A DNA stretch of 5,615 nucleotides, from NCBI GenBank assembly GCA_023248175.1, contig JAHFFC010000069.1, positions 1 to 5,615 on the forward strand, written 5' to 3'. Origin of the DNA: Candidatus Omnitrophota bacterium (GTDB lineage: Bacteria; Omnitrophota; Gorgyraeia; JACOVV01). The position numbers and the translations under genes are program-made. Below the pieces are notes generated by a model that had not been told where the DNA came from, did not search any database, and saw nothing but the letters and a program-made list of their open reading frames with translations. This document shows positions 5,614 through 5,615 of this stretch, piece after piece (within the stretch, counting starts at the first letter, position 1; each line of letters begins with the position of its first letter).

Positions 5614-5615
5614 TT

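Overview
The window looks like part of the chromosome of a Gram-negative bacterium. Every convincing gene encodes a protein with an export signal (Sec signal peptide or lipoprotein signal). Two are lipoproteins of types usually seen in outer-membrane bacteria, and the DUF3015 and DUF4105 (Lnb N-terminal periplasmic) families are known mainly from proteobacteria and related phyla. Base composition is moderate and even by eye. I see no rRNA, tRNA, CRISPR array, transposase or phage gene. The genus cannot be read from the sequence.

Layout. Positions 1-327 hold no long gene. There is a possible 34-codon minus-strand ORF (27-131) that may be the remnant of a frameshifted membrane peptide, and a sigma70-like promoter (259-288) for the first real gene. 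At 328-1164 (+) is an exported protein with two rhodanese domains. It converges, with a 14-base gap, on a block of five minus-strand genes filling the rest of the window. In transcription order these are a small lipoprotein (5613-5104), a PEGA-like lipoprotein (5070-4597), a secreted HExxH metallopeptidase-like protein (4655-3699, TTG start, overlapping its upstream neighbour by 59 bases), a DUF3015 protein (3628-3146) and a large DUF4105/Lnb-type protein (3062-1179).

The first three minus-strand genes look like one operon because they are tightly spaced or overlapping. The DUF3015 and DUF4105 genes appear to have their own promoter at 3684-3656, with TTGACA, a 17-base spacer and TAGAGT. Its -10 box lies between the arms of a perfect 8-base inverted repeat, like an operator. 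Between DUF3015 and DUF4105 lies a perfect 14-bp hairpin ending ten bases before the DUF4105 start codon, which has no ordinary ribosome binding site.

Together the minus-strand genes form an envelope-directed cluster of poorly characterised proteins. It contains one probable zinc peptidase and one protein with a His/Cys pair arranged as in permuted papain-like (NlpC/P60-type) enzymes, plus small lipoproteins and a small disulfide-type periplasmic protein. A role in envelope processing or maintenance is an inference from this content. No partner or substrate can be read from the sequence.
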